This document shows positions 23,186 to 32,296 of a stretch of DNA of 64,000 bases, one piece after another. Below the pieces are notes generated by a model, which worked only from the letters and a program-made list of their open reading frames with translations, was not told the DNA's origin and searched no databases. The position numbers and the translations under genes were made by a program. The DNA comes from JANWXD01 sp035575135 (GTDB lineage Bacteria; Acidobacteriota; Terriglobia; Bryobacterales; Bryobacteraceae): the NCBI GenBank assembly GCA_035575135.1, contig DATLYE010000032.1, positions 1-64,000 on the forward strand, given 5' to 3'. Each line of letters opens with the position of its first letter. Positions within the stretch are counted from its first letter, which is position 1.

Positions 23186-25255
23186 TCAGGCGGCCGCCGC
23201 CGGAATGCGATCTCGCACTTCGCGCCGGAGGTCCCGTGCAAATAAGGTGCGTGTGAACTTACCGAGGCCGGAGGGATGCTCCCCGAACGTCCTCACGCGG
23301 TGGAGCAAGGCGGCGCGCACCGCCTCGCTGGCCTGGGCGATCAGACGGAGCGGTGTGGCCAGTCTGTAGTCGTGCAACGGGAGCCTGTAGCCATCTGCTA
23401 CCCAGGCGGCGACATCGTAATCCAAATCAAACGCCACGGTGCGCTCAAGCGACTCCGCGAACGGCACATGGAGGCTGATGCTGCTCAGAAAACGGTGCAC
23501 GTTCTCCAGTTCGAGCGCATCCACCGGCCGCCCTGACGCTGCCGCGTAGCTTCCAATCGCGTCCCGCAGAAAACGGAGGGCATCCTGCAAGTGGTAGAAG
23601 CGACCGAGCATGGAGTACTTACTCAAAAGGTTCCCGCCCTTTTCTCCTGAAGCGAGGGCGTCGAAATTCTCTCTGGCCCACTCAAGACAGGCCTCCGGTG
23701 TCGGGAACAACTCCTGCTGGCTCTCCCTGACAAAATCCTCAACCAGGCGGCGAAAGGCGCACGGCGCGGACGGCAATACCGACTGCAGGTGGCGCATGAG
23801 ATCGAACGGTCCGATACCCGCCTGACGTGCATAGGCGAAAAACTCTTCGAAATTGCCCTCGTAGTAGAAAATCGTGAGCAACAGATGGAAGACACGACAT
23901 TCCAGGTAATCCGCGAACGACAGCGTGGGTGTCGACACCACCATCTCTTCCACTTCAAAAACCGGCTCGTCCAGGTACTTACCCAGATTCCGGGCCACGA
24001 GACGGAACCGGGTGTCGAAACGGAACAAGGCCCGGCTGTCCGGTTCCGACATGGGTGCCCCGGGAAGCAGCATCAATTGGTGGGCGGAAATCCGCCGCAC
24101 GCCCGTCCTCATGAGTTCCCGAATGCTCTCGAGGAAGCTTTCTTTTGTCTCACCCGGCAGGCCGAGAATGAGCTCGCCGTAAGACTGCATGCCTTGGGCG
24201 CGCACCTCCCGCTGAATCTCGGCATAGGTGGACAGTTTGATGTTGGAACGCTTGATGTTGACGAGGACCTGTGGATTCAACGATTGAACCGCGGCGGTCA
24301 TAGGCAATTTTCCACGCACTTTTCTCATTACTTGAATAATCCGGTCACCGCGGTTCTTCCCTGTGGTCGTGCGGATGTAGTTCGGCCAGCCATACTTCTC
24401 CTGCAGCCAGCCGATGTAATCGGCAACTTCGACGTCGATCGGATACATGCCGAAGTTGTCGTCGGCAAAACACAGGGGAATCTCGGGACGCACATTCTGG
24501 GCCAGATGCAGCAGGTCGGCCTGCACATTCGCCAGCGAGTGACCGAAAATCTTGCTGTTGCCGGCAGGGGCCGAATTGCAGAAGGTGCAGCTGAACGGGC
24601 AGCCGCGGTTGATTTGCATCATCGGAAAATATCCGGTCGGGTAATAGTCCTTGAGCCACCCGTTCAAGTAGGGAGAGGGAATTTGATCCAGGTCCTCAAT
24701 GCGCGGCGGTTCCGGGCCGCTCACAAACTCTCCCGTTACCGGGTCAATCCAGTCGCATCCGGGAATCGCCTCTTCGTACACGCCCTCCAGCGACAGCCCG
24801 CAGTCGGCGAAGCGCTGGACGAAGTTCAAGAACGCCCGTTCCCCTTCGTACGTCGGCCCTCGCACTGCCACGCAGATGTCCGCCGTGTTGCGCAGGAACC
24901 GCTCCTTCTCAGACCGGCTCAGGGGATAGTTTGGACCGCCCATTGCCGTGACCAGCCCCGGATACAACCGGCGTGCATAGCGCGCAAACTGCAGGGATAG
25001 CTGGTGGTTCCACGAATAACTGCTCAAGGCAAGCAGATCGGGCCGCTGTCGTTCCAAAGCAGCCCGCAAATCCTGCGGCTCACGGAACAGATGGATATCG
25101 AGCCTGTGACCACCGCCCAGATACGCCGTCGCATAAGCGGCAAGGTTTGCGATGCCCAAAGGATAAACGTCCGAGCTGAGCGTGAGCTGGTTGTGCCCAA
25201 GGTCAGCGAGGTAAATAAGCGTACCCAGCCCTCTGGATTCTGTGGTTCCGGCCAA
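23186..25255 (-). CDS. Radical SAM protein with N-terminal B12-binding-like domain
   Basis: This 689-residue protein has an N-terminal cobalamin-binding-like fold (SSDVYPLGIANLAAYAT, PDLLALSSYSW, TAMGGPNYP). A radical SAM core follows, with the iron-sulfur motif at Cys219, Cys223 and Cys226 (RGCPFSCTFC), then FADDNFG and ELILGLPGETKESF. Residues about 430-689 form a helical C-terminal region that I do not recognise. B12-dependent members catalyse methylation or rearrangement of unreactive carbons, but the substrate is unknown. The start is TTG at 25255. It is 40 bases downstream of the HNH gene and may be the last gene of the mla-comF transcript. Confidence 0.82.
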   Translation of the reverse strand: MAGTTESRGLGTLIYLADLGHNQLTLSSDVYPLGIANLAAYATAYLGGGHRLDIHLFREPQDLRAALERQRPDLLALSSYSWNHQLSLQFARYARRLYPGLVTAMGGPNYPLSRSEKERFLRNTADICVAVRGPTYEGERAFLNFVQRFADCGLSLEGVYEEAIPGCDWIDPVTGEFVSGPEPPRIEDLDQIPSPYLNGWLKDYYPTGYFPMMQINRGCPFSCTFCNSAPAGNSKIFGHSLANVQADLLHLAQNVRPEIPLCFADDNFGMYPIDVEVADYIGWLQEKYGWPNYIRTTTGKNRGDRIIQVMRKVRGKLPMTAAVQSLNPQVLVNIKRSNIKLSTYAEIQREVRAQGMQSYGELILGLPGETKESFLESIRELMRTGVRRISAHQLMLLPGAPMSEPDSRALFRFDTRFRLVARNLGKYLDEPVFEVEEMVVSTPTLSFADYLECRVFHLLLTIFYYEGNFEEFFAYARQAGIGPFDLMRHLQSVLPSAPCAFRRLVEDFVRESQQELFPTPEACLEWARENFDALASGEKGGNLLSKYSMLGRFYHLQDALRFLRDAIGSYAAASGRPVDALELENVHRFLSSISLHVPFAESLERTVAFDLDYDVAAWVADGYRLPLHDYRLATPLRLIAQASEAVRAALLHRVRTFGEHPSGLGKFTRTLFARDLRREVRDRIPAAAA

Positions 25256-25295
25256 ATCGCTGAACGGACAAAAACTACCTTGGGGGTTCGGCTGG

Positions 25296-25823
25296 TCAGT
25301 AAAACAAGTACTTCTTCCAGCGCTCGTCGGCGTGGGCGAGCTGGCGCATGATGTGGCGGCTGGTGTGCAGGGTGAAAGGGCGCGGCAGACGCAACAGCTT
25401 CATGCCCGCCTCTTCCGGAGTGCGGTTCCCTTTGCGGTTGTTGCAGTCATGGCAGCAGGTCACCAGGTTTTCCCACGCCGTCTCCCCGCCCCGGGAGCGC
25501 GGAATCACATGATCGAGCGTCAGCTCCGAGGAAGGCAGCGTCCGCCCGCAGTACTGGCAGGTGTAGCGGTCGCGCATGAGGATGTTCTTCCGAGAGAGGG
25601 GTCGCGTCTGATGCGGGATCCGGCGATACTCGAGCAGGCGGATCACTGAAGGCAGCGGCATGACACGCCAGGCCGAGTGCACCGCCACATGACAGAGCTC
25701 TTCGGCGGCCGCGACCCCTTTTAGGATCAACACAATCGCCCGGCGCGCCGCACAGATGTTGATCGGCTCGTAGCTGGCGTTCAGCACTAGCACCGGACGG
25801 CGAAGGCGGTCGTGGTTGTTCAT
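25296..25823 (-). CDS. HNH endonuclease
   Basis: This 175-residue protein belongs to the widespread small bacterial HNH family with an N-terminal PVLVLNASYEPINICAAR segment. The nuclease core has CQYCG, the metal-binding LTLDHVIPRSRGG, WENLVTCCHDCNNRKGNR, with two Cys pairs binding zinc. The physiological role is not established for this family and nothing here points to a restriction or phage setting. Its ATG overlaps the comF stop by four bases, so it is coupled to the competence-type gene and might act in DNA uptake or repair. Confidence 0.85.
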   Translation of the reverse strand: MNNHDRLRRPVLVLNASYEPINICAARRAIVLILKGVAAAEELCHVAVHSAWRVMPLPSVIRLLEYRRIPHQTRPLSRKNILMRDRYTCQYCGRTLPSSELTLDHVIPRSRGGETAWENLVTCCHDCNNRKGNRTPEEAGMKLLRLPRPFTLHTSRHIMRQLAHADERWKKYLFY

Positions 25824-26635
25824 CTTGCGCTCGCCCCCACAGCCACCCTGGATTCGACAACGGCGGGCGCCGCCGCACGCCGGTCTACCCGCGCCAACGC
25901 CAGCAGAGCCACCGAGGCGGCGCCGGCACGCTTCATGGCCGAGGCGCAGGCCGCCGCCGTGGCGCCCGTCGTCATGACGTCATCTACCAGCAGAATCCGC
26001 AATCCCTCCAGCCGGACGCGGCGCCGGACACGGAATGCTCCCGCCACGTTCTGGCGGCGGGCCGAATGGCTCAAGCCCGCCTGCGAGCGCGTCGCACGAG
26101 TTCGCCGCACAGCTTTTAGAACCGGGATGCCGCACCGCCGCGAAACTTCCCGCGCCAGCAACTCGGACTGGTTGAACCCGCGCCGCCACCGCCGGAACCA
26201 GTGCAGCGGCATCGGCACCAGAGCGTCGAAGCGCCGGTCGCGCGGGAGGGCCATGGCCAAATACTCGCCAAGCGGGCGCGCCAGGGTCCGCACACCGGCG
26301 TACTTGAACAGATGAATGAGCTCGCGAAGCGCCCCTTCGTACGCCCCAAAGGTGTAGGCTGCGTCAAACCCGCGCAAGCCGTTCCGGCACAGGGCGCAGC
26401 GGCCTTGCTCATCGAGCGGAAACCGGTTCAGAAACGGCGTCCCGCAATCCCGGCAGAAGAATTCGGCCACCAGCGGTGCGGGAGTGGCCAGACACGCGGC
26501 GCACACCGGTATGCGTGTGACCGCCCTCAAAGGGTGCCCGCACACACGGCATTCTTCCGGGAACACCAGCGCAAAAATTGACCCCGCCGCGCTCCTGATA
26601 CGCTGCCCAAGCCCGGCGGGCCCAATCTCTGGCAA
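25820..26635 (-). CDS. comF: ComF-family phosphoribosyltransferase-like protein
   Basis: ComF proteins are needed for natural transformation, probably for handling incoming single-stranded DNA. The 271-residue protein has an N-terminal zinc-binding region with Cys pairs (CRVCG, CAAC, CRDCG, CALC) and a C-terminal phosphoribosyltransferase-type domain with VPMPLHWFRRWRRGFNQSELLA and the PRPP-loop motif LLVDDVMTTGAT. The start is TTG at 26635. No other competence gene is in the window. Confidence 0.87.
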   Translation of the reverse strand: MPEIGPAGLGQRIRSAAGSIFALVFPEECRVCGHPLRAVTRIPVCAACLATPAPLVAEFFCRDCGTPFLNRFPLDEQGRCALCRNGLRGFDAAYTFGAYEGALRELIHLFKYAGVRTLARPLGEYLAMALPRDRRFDALVPMPLHWFRRWRRGFNQSELLAREVSRRCGIPVLKAVRRTRATRSQAGLSHSARRQNVAGAFRVRRRVRLEGLRILLVDDVMTTGATAAACASAMKRAGAASVALLALARVDRRAAAPAVVESRVAVGASAR

Positions 26636-26678
26636 CCGGCTACTGGAGAAGACCCACCTCCTCTTTTCGAATCCCAGT

Positions 26679-27455
26679 TTACACCAGGACGGCGCCGGTT
26701 CGCGGGTCCGCGCCCGACAGCTCCCGAAAGCTCACCAGCCGTACGCCCGAGGCTCCGAGCGCGTCTCGGACTTCCGGCGCGGTGAGCGCCGCCACCTCCC
26801 GCTGGCGACTTTCTTTGAGCCGCGTCGGTGCACGCCGCAACTCCTCGGTGCACCGTCCCGGGTGGCACATGAATTCCGTCAGCCCCGGGGGCAGGCGCTC
26901 GATCATCCGCACCAGTTCTGCCGCGCCGAAGCGGCCCGTCAGCCGGAAGCCGGCGAAGTGGTCCGTCATGCGCAGCCCGTAGCGCGCCGGGATCCGCTCC
27001 AGCACCCTCGCGAACCACGGCGCCGGCAGAGGCCGCCGCACCCACGGGATGCCGAACTCTTCCGCCACACGCGCTACGGCCTCAAACACCGGCGGCAGCA
27101 GGTGCGTGTGCTTATGCGTGTCGGCGTGGGTGGGACGGAGGCCGGCACGCATGATTTTCTCCACCTGGGAACGCAAAATGTCCAGGATCGGGAGCCGCTT
27201 CGCCGCCACTGCTGCGGCCAGCGCGGCCACAGTTGCCGGCAGCCCCGGGGCGCCCACAAGCACCAAATGACAACCTACGTCGAGGGCCGGATGTGCCCGG
27301 GCCAGCTCCACCGCGTCGGCGAAGGCGGCACCCGTGGACATCAGCGTCGCCGCCGTCACGATCCCGCGCTGGTGGGCTTCGATAATCCCCGCGTTGACGT
27401 CCCGCGTGAAGCCGAAATCATCGGCGTTCACGATCAGCTGCCGCGCCCTGCTCAA
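26679..27455 (-). CDS. ChbG/HpnK (YdjC)-family carbohydrate deacetylase
   Basis: The family removes N-acetyl groups from sugars. Members include chitooligosaccharide deacetylase ChbG and the hopanoid-associated HpnK. The 258-residue protein has the metal-site motif VNADDFG, GCHLVL, THADTHKHTHLLP and EFMCHPG, so the catalytic residues appear intact. The TTG start at 27455 overlaps the mlaD stop (TTGA), so translation is coupled to a lipid-transport operon. That favours a glycolipid or hopanoid substrate over chitin, but this is inferred from position only. Confidence 0.85.
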   Translation of the reverse strand: MSRARQLIVNADDFGFTRDVNAGIIEAHQRGIVTAATLMSTGAAFADAVELARAHPALDVGCHLVLVGAPGLPATVAALAAAVAAKRLPILDILRSQVEKIMRAGLRPTHADTHKHTHLLPPVFEAVARVAEEFGIPWVRRPLPAPWFARVLERIPARYGLRMTDHFAGFRLTGRFGAAELVRMIERLPPGLTEFMCHPGRCTEELRRAPTRLKESRQREVAALTAPEVRDALGASGVRLVSFRELSGADPRTGAVLV

Positions 27456-28525
27456 AACAGTGCCAGCTTGATCCGCAAGAACTTCTTCGGATTCGCCCGG
27501 AAGTCCTTGAGCAACGCCTCCAGCTCGCGGCTCACGCCGTTCAACGATTCGTACAGTTGCGGATTGACCATGAGCTGGCCCAGCGTCCCTTGCCCGTTGT
27601 TGAGCTTCTCCACGGTGTCCTCCAGCCGGGCCAGCGTGGTCTGGATCTGGCGGTGCAGGTCTTCGTCCTTGAGTAGCTTGCCGGCCGTGCCTTTACCGGC
27701 GTTCAGGTCCTCGACCAGTTTGTTCAGCTCGGCCACGGCCTTGCGGGCATCGTCGTAAAGCGACGGGTCCCGGAGCAGCTTGCCGGCCGTGCCCTGGCCT
27801 TCCTGCACGTTCTGGACGATCTCGTCCAGCCGTTGCACCGTGGAGCGGACGTCGTTGTACAGGCTCTCATCGTATAGCAGCCGCCCGACCGTGCCTTGCC
27901 CGCTCGAGATGGCCTGCGTCACTTTCTGCGCCTCGGTCACCGTCCCGGTAAGCCGCTTGTACAGCTCCTCGTCCACCAGCAGCTTGCCGATCGTGCCCCG
28001 GCCGGCCTCCACGTCCCGCACCACACCGTCAATGCGCCGCAGCAGATCCCGCGCCGCCACCATGACGTCGTAGCCGGACTGCACCACTTCTTCAAATTCG
28101 CTGACGTCTTTGCTCGGGATCTCGGCGCCGTCGCGCACCGTTTCGGCGCTCTGGCCCATTTTGATGTTGATGAACTTGGTGCCCAGGACGTTCTCGGCGC
28201 TGATGGCGGCCTCCGAATCCACCGGAATGCGGCTCAGCATGGAGGCGTCCACCGACATGTCAATGCGCACCACCCGCCGGGGTGTTTTTTCTCCCGAAAG
28301 GCCGACACGCGTAACGTTACCGATGATGATCCCGTTCAGCCGCACGGGAGCCCCCACCGCCAGCGCCGCCGAGTCGTCCATGTAGGTACGCAGGCTGGCT
28401 TTGGTTACGAACAGCTTCTTGGTTCCCGTCAGCAGAAAAATCAACACCGCGAGGGTGACCATGGCCACGATCGCCATGATCCCGACCTTGAGTTGAGCCC
28501 ATCGGACTTTTTTTGCGGAAGGCAT
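27452..28525 (-). CDS. mlaD: MlaD-like MCE-domain lipid-transport protein
   Basis: MCE proteins form rings that carry phospholipids between membranes. I use the ATG at 28525, giving 357 residues that start with a lysine-rich tail, one membrane helix at about 15-37, and an MCE domain at about 40-125 (APVRLNGIIIGNV, LGTKFINIK). After a helical stretch there are five copies, about 35 residues apart between about 172 and 325, of a G-x-GT-x-G-K-LL-x-D-x-x-LY unit separated by coiled-coil segments. These may extend a helical barrel across the periplasm. It follows mlaF by 13 bases. Confidence 0.9.
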   Translation of the reverse strand: MPSAKKVRWAQLKVGIMAIVAMVTLAVLIFLLTGTKKLFVTKASLRTYMDDSAALAVGAPVRLNGIIIGNVTRVGLSGEKTPRRVVRIDMSVDASMLSRIPVDSEAAISAENVLGTKFINIKMGQSAETVRDGAEIPSKDVSEFEEVVQSGYDVMVAARDLLRRIDGVVRDVEAGRGTIGKLLVDEELYKRLTGTVTEAQKVTQAISSGQGTVGRLLYDESLYNDVRSTVQRLDEIVQNVQEGQGTAGKLLRDPSLYDDARKAVAELNKLVEDLNAGKGTAGKLLKDEDLHRQIQTTLARLEDTVEKLNNGQGTLGQLMVNPQLYESLNGVSRELEALLKDFRANPKKFLRIKLALF

Positions 28526-28538
28526 AATCTTTTGCCCG

Positions 28539-29360
28539 TCAGCGCCTGACGAATTTGGCGACGTAGGCGTCGCGGCAGGCTTCCAGTTCCGCACGCGTTC
28601 CTTCAAACACGACGCGTCCTTCGCGGAAGACGAAAAAGCGTGTTCTCGGCCCCGCCATGTCGCCGTCGCCCGAGGCAGGTTCCAAACGGCCGCTACTGGG
28701 ATTGTAGCGGAAATCGGAAAGCCACACGCCGTCCTGGTAACGTTGCGTCACGATCACCGTGGTGGCTCGCCGGGTGTCCCGCTCTTTGAGGATCAGCGCC
28801 ATGATGGTATACGCCGTGATGGGGTCCAGGCCCGCCGTCGGCGAATCATACAGCAGCAGGTCCGGCTCCGTGACCACCGCCCGGGCGATGCCCACGCGCC
28901 GCCGCATGCCTCCGGAAAGCTCGCTGGGGAACTTCTCCAGCGTGTGCTCCAGTTCCACAAAGCGCAGCGCCTCCTCGACGCGGCGCCGCACCTCCTCCGG
29001 GCTGTAACGGGCGCCCGGCTGGTTCAGCAGCGGGTAGGCGACATTCTCTTCGATCGTGAGCGAGTCGAACAGACCGCCCTCCTGAAACACCATACCGATG
29101 CGCGAGCGGATCGCCTGCAATTCGCGTTCCGGAAGATCTGTGATATCCACCCCGAAGACGTACACCCGGCCTTCGTCCGGCCGGATCAAACCCAGGGCCG
29201 TCTTCAACAGCACCGTCTTGCCGCTGGCGGCCGCCCCCAGAATCACGCAGCTGTCCCCCTCGGCGATCTCCAGCGAAGCGCGGTCCAGCGCGGCGGTCTC
29301 CTCAAAGCGCACCGTGACGTTGTCAAACCGCAGCGCCGGAGGACGGGCCTGCTCCACCAT
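28539..29360 (-). CDS. mlaF: MlaF-like ABC transporter ATPase
   Basis: This is the energy-coupling ATPase of the MlaFEDB-type phospholipid transporter. From the ATG at 29360 it has 273 residues with Walker A GAAASGKT, Q-loop GMVFQEGGLF, signature LSGGMRRR, and a Walker B region with LLLYDSPTAGLDP, where Ser replaces the usual Glu after the Asp-type position (YDSPTAGLD rather than YDEPTAGLD). A 20-residue SSGRLEPASGDGD insertion precedes the last strands. It starts 7 bases after mlaE and drives the MlaE permease. Confidence 0.9.
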   Translation of the reverse strand: MVEQARPPALRFDNVTVRFEETAALDRASLEIAEGDSCVILGAAASGKTVLLKTALGLIRPDEGRVYVFGVDITDLPERELQAIRSRIGMVFQEGGLFDSLTIEENVAYPLLNQPGARYSPEEVRRRVEEALRFVELEHTLEKFPSELSGGMRRRVGIARAVVTEPDLLLYDSPTAGLDPITAYTIMALILKERDTRRATTVIVTQRYQDGVWLSDFRYNPSSGRLEPASGDGDMAGPRTRFFVFREGRVVFEGTRAELEACRDAYVAKFVRR

Positions 29361-29367
29361 CCGCGTC

Positions 29368-30123
29368 TCAGACGCCCACGAAGAAGCGCGTGATGAAGAA
29401 ATCGAGCACGAAGATCCACACCGAGGCCACCACCATGGCCCGCGTCGTGGAGCGTCCCACTCCTTGCGTGCCGCCGGTGGTCTGCATGCCGTAGTGGCAC
29501 CCCACCAGCGCAATGACGAAGGCAAACGCGAAAGGTTTGATCAAGCCCTGGAACAGATCGCTGTATTCGAGCGCCTGCCAGGCGCTGTTCCAGTACTGAG
29601 CGGGCGTCATCTTCAGCAGGAAATAGGCGATCATGAAGCCGCCCACCAGGCCCAAAAAGTCGGCGATGATCGTCAACAGGGGCAGCACGATGGCCGTAGC
29701 GATCAGCCGCGGCGTCACCAGCTTCTGTGTGGGATCGGTCCCGAGAGCGCGCATGGCGTCAATCTGCTCGGTAACCTTCATCGAGCCGATCTCGCTGGCC
29801 ATGCCCGAGGAATTCCGCCCCGCCACCATCAGAGCCGTCAGCACCGGTCCCATTTCGCGCACCAGGGTGATCGCCACAAGTTCCCCGGTCTTGCCCACGG
29901 CGCCGTACGTCATCAGAGCTTTGGTGAGCTGCAGGGCCATCACCGCCCCGCTGAAGAAGCCCGTTAAGATCACAATCGGCAGGCTGCCCACGCCGATGGT
30001 GTCCATCTGGAGGATGATGTCGTCCACATAGTGAGGACGCCGGGTGACGTTCCGGATCGCACGGCCGGAAAGGACGAAGAACTCCTGAACGGAAAGTACG
30101 GGCATTTTCAGGAGATCGAGCAA
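29368..30123 (-). CDS. mlaE: MlaE-like ABC permease
   Basis: This is the membrane permease of a phospholipid transporter. The 251-residue protein has five or six hydrophobic segments and the MlaE landmarks REMGPVLTALMVAGRNSSGMASEIGSM (read in two parts), TEQIDAMRALGTDP and TTGGTQGVGRSTTRAMV. The start is probably TTG at 30123, because GGAGGA lies 11 bases upstream. The next ATG (30105) has no ribosome-binding site. First gene of the mlaE-mlaF-mlaD-deacetylase unit. It is divergent from the P1 peptidase gene across 67 bases. Confidence 0.92.
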   Translation of the reverse strand: MLDLLKMPVLSVQEFFVLSGRAIRNVTRRPHYVDDIILQMDTIGVGSLPIVILTGFFSGAVMALQLTKALMTYGAVGKTGELVAITLVREMGPVLTALMVAGRNSSGMASEIGSMKVTEQIDAMRALGTDPTQKLVTPRLIATAIVLPLLTIIADFLGLVGGFMIAYFLLKMTPAQYWNSAWQALEYSDLFQGLIKPFAFAFVIALVGCHYGMQTTGGTQGVGRSTTRAMVVASVWIFVLDFFITRFFVGV

Positions 30124-30190
30124 CCGGCGATCGTCCTCCGAACCACGATGCTACCATAGCAGCTTGGCGCGGCCTGTCCGCGCCCGGCTC
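30124..30190. promoter_or_regulatory. Divergent promoter region between mlaE and the P1 peptidase gene
   Basis: This short gap must drive both genes. On the minus strand TATGGT (near 30152-30157) could be the mlaE -10, with the GGAGGA ribosome-binding site about 20 bases further on. No clear pair is seen for the plus strand. Confidence 0.35.
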
Positions 30191-31165
30191 ATGAAGGGGT
30201 TGACGGATATCGCCGGCCTTCGCGTCGGCCACGCCACCGATCTGGATGCTCTCACCGGTTGCACGGTGATCCTGTGCGAGACGGGCGCCGTGGCGGGTGC
30301 CGACATCCGCGGCTCCGCCTCGGGCACCGAGGAGTTCCCCGTCATGAGCCCGCTCCACGTCACCGACGTCATCCATGCGGTGGTGCTGGCGGGGGGCAGC
30401 GCCTTCGGCCTGGAGGCCGCCTCCGGCGTCCGGCGCTACCTCGAACAGAAAGGCGTCGGCTTTGAAACCCGGGCCGCCAGGGTGCCGATCGTGCCTTGCG
30501 CCATTCTCTATGACCTCGGCATCGGCAAGGCCAACGTGCGTCCCACGCGCGAAATGGGCGAGGCGGCCGCGGCGGCGGCCACTGCCGGACCCGTCGAAGA
30601 AGGCGCGGTGGGCGCGGGCACGGGCGCCACGGTGGGAAAGCTGTTCGGCATGAGCCGGGCCATGAAATCCGGTCTCGGTTCGGCGACTGTGGCCCTGGAA
30701 GAGCGCTACGCCGGCGTGCTGGTGTCGGCCCTCGCCGTCGTCAACGCCTTCGGCGACGTCCGGGATCCGGACACCGGCAGGCTGGTTGCGGGAGCGCGCC
30801 GCAGTCCGGACACGATGGAGCTCGCCGATACGGCGCGCCACCTGCGCCGCGGCATCCGCGGCGGATTCTCCCGGGAGAATACCACCTTGGCCGTCGTCGC
30901 CACCAACGCACGCCTGAGCAAGGTGCAGGCCACCAAGCTCGCCCAGCTGGCCCAGAACGGACTGGCTCGCGCCATCTCGCCGGCCCACACCATGTTCGAC
31001 GGTGATCTGGTCATCGCGCTCTCGATCGGAACGGCGGAGGCCGACGTCAACGCTCTGGGAGTGGCCGCTGCCGAGGCGGTTTCTCAGTCGATCTTGCGGG
31101 CGGTCCGGACGGCCCCCACGCTGGGCGGCCTTCCGGGATTACGCTCGGAAACGGCGACCCGGTAA
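30191..31165 (+). CDS. P1-family (S58, DmpA-like) aminopeptidase
   Basis: Family members are self-processing N-terminal-nucleophile amidases that act on D- or beta-amino acid peptides. The frame opens at a TTG (30164), but the ATG at 30191 gives the usual beginning GLTDIAGLRVGHATD, so I use it (324 residues). GGSAFGLEAASGV, GAVGAGTGATVGK and ENTTLAVVATNA are characteristic. The likely autocleavage point is before the first Thr of that last motif, splitting it into alpha and beta chains. Substrate unknown. Confidence 0.87.
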   Translation: MKGLTDIAGLRVGHATDLDALTGCTVILCETGAVAGADIRGSASGTEEFPVMSPLHVTDVIHAVVLAGGSAFGLEAASGVRRYLEQKGVGFETRAARVPIVPCAILYDLGIGKANVRPTREMGEAAAAAATAGPVEEGAVGAGTGATVGKLFGMSRAMKSGLGSATVALEERYAGVLVSALAVVNAFGDVRDPDTGRLVAGARRSPDTMELADTARHLRRGIRGGFSRENTTLAVVATNARLSKVQATKLAQLAQNGLARAISPAHTMFDGDLVIALSIGTAEADVNALGVAAAEAVSQSILRAVRTAPTLGGLPGLRSETATR

Positions 31166-31183
31166 AGCCTCGCTGCAGCTCCC

Positions 31184-32296
31184 CTAAACCAGAGCCAGCA
31201 GCTCCTTGGGCCGGCGGCCCTGGGATTCGGCCACCGCCGGATGCGTGACCTCGCCCTGATAGGTGTTGACCCCCTCCCGGATTGCCGGGTGGTCCATGCA
31301 AGCGCCTTCCAGGCCCTTGTTTGCCAGCTCCAGCAGATAGGGAAATGTGGCATTGGTCAGAGCGAAGGTGGAGGTGTGGGGCACGGCAGCCGGCATGTTG
31401 GAGACGCAGTAATGCAACACGCCGTCCACGACGTACACCGGATGCGTGTGCGTCGTGGGCCGTGACGTCTCCAGGCAGCCCCCTTGGTCAATAGAGACGT
31501 CCACCACGACCGCTCCGCGCTTCATTTGCGCCACCACGTCCCGCCGCACCAGCTTCGGCGCCGTGGCCCCCGGCACCAGCACGGCGCCGATCACTAGGTC
31601 CGCCTGCCGCACCGCCTCGCGCACCGTCCAGGGATTCGAGGCCAAGGTCACAACCTGGCTGTTGTAGATGTCATCAATCTGGCGCAGCCGGTTGAGGTTC
31701 TTGTCAATGATCGTGACGTGGGCGCCCATGCCGAAAGCCACCTTGGCGGCGTTGTGGCCCACCACGCCCCCGCCCAGGATGACCACGTTCGCCGGAGCTA
31801 CGCCGGGCACGCCCCCTAGCAGCAGGCCACGGCCTCCGTTGGGCGCCTCCAAATACTGCGCGCCCACCTGCACCGCCATCCGCCCGGCCACCTCGCTCAT
31901 AGGCGTCAGCAGCGGCAGGGATCCGTCCGGCTCCCGGATGGTTTCGTAGGCCACCGCGCTCACCCGCGCTTCGAGCAACCGCTCCGTCAGCTCCGGTAGC
32001 GGCGCCAGATGCAGATAGGTGAACAGGATCAGCCCGGGCCGCAGGTAAGGGTATTCGGAAGGCTGGGGTTCCTTCACTTTGACCACCAGGTCGGCACGGG
32101 CCCACACTTCCCTGGCCGTCTCGACAATCTCTGCACCCGCTTCCAGATATTCCCGGTCCGAGATTGCGCTTCCCTCGCCCGCGCCGGACTCCACTAAAAC
32201 GTGGTGGCCCGCTTCTTTTAGCATCGTAGCGCCGCTGGGCACCAAGCCCACGCGCCGCTCCTGGTCCTTGATTTCTTTGGGAACGCCGATGATCAT
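31184..32296 (-). CDS. ald: Alanine dehydrogenase
   Basis: Ald interconverts L-alanine and pyruvate plus ammonia with NAD. The 370-residue protein begins IIGVPKEIKDQERRVGL and has VKVKEPQPSEY, the PMSEVAGRMAVQVGA region, the NAD-binding fold GGGVVGHNAAKVAFGMGA, and VDVSIDQGGCLETSRPTTH, typical of alanine dehydrogenase. Its ATG at 32296 overlaps the stop of the peptidoglycan-binding protein gene (ATGA), so the two are co-translated. The gene converges with the P1 peptidase gene, 18 bases away. Confidence 0.95.
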   Translation of the reverse strand: MIIGVPKEIKDQERRVGLVPSGATMLKEAGHHVLVESGAGEGSAISDREYLEAGAEIVETAREVWARADLVVKVKEPQPSEYPYLRPGLILFTYLHLAPLPELTERLLEARVSAVAYETIREPDGSLPLLTPMSEVAGRMAVQVGAQYLEAPNGGRGLLLGGVPGVAPANVVILGGGVVGHNAAKVAFGMGAHVTIIDKNLNRLRQIDDIYNSQVVTLASNPWTVREAVRQADLVIGAVLVPGATAPKLVRRDVVAQMKRGAVVVDVSIDQGGCLETSRPTTHTHPVYVVDGVLHYCVSNMPAAVPHTSTFALTNATFPYLLELANKGLEGACMDHPAIREGVNTYQGEVTHPAVAESQGRRPKELLALV

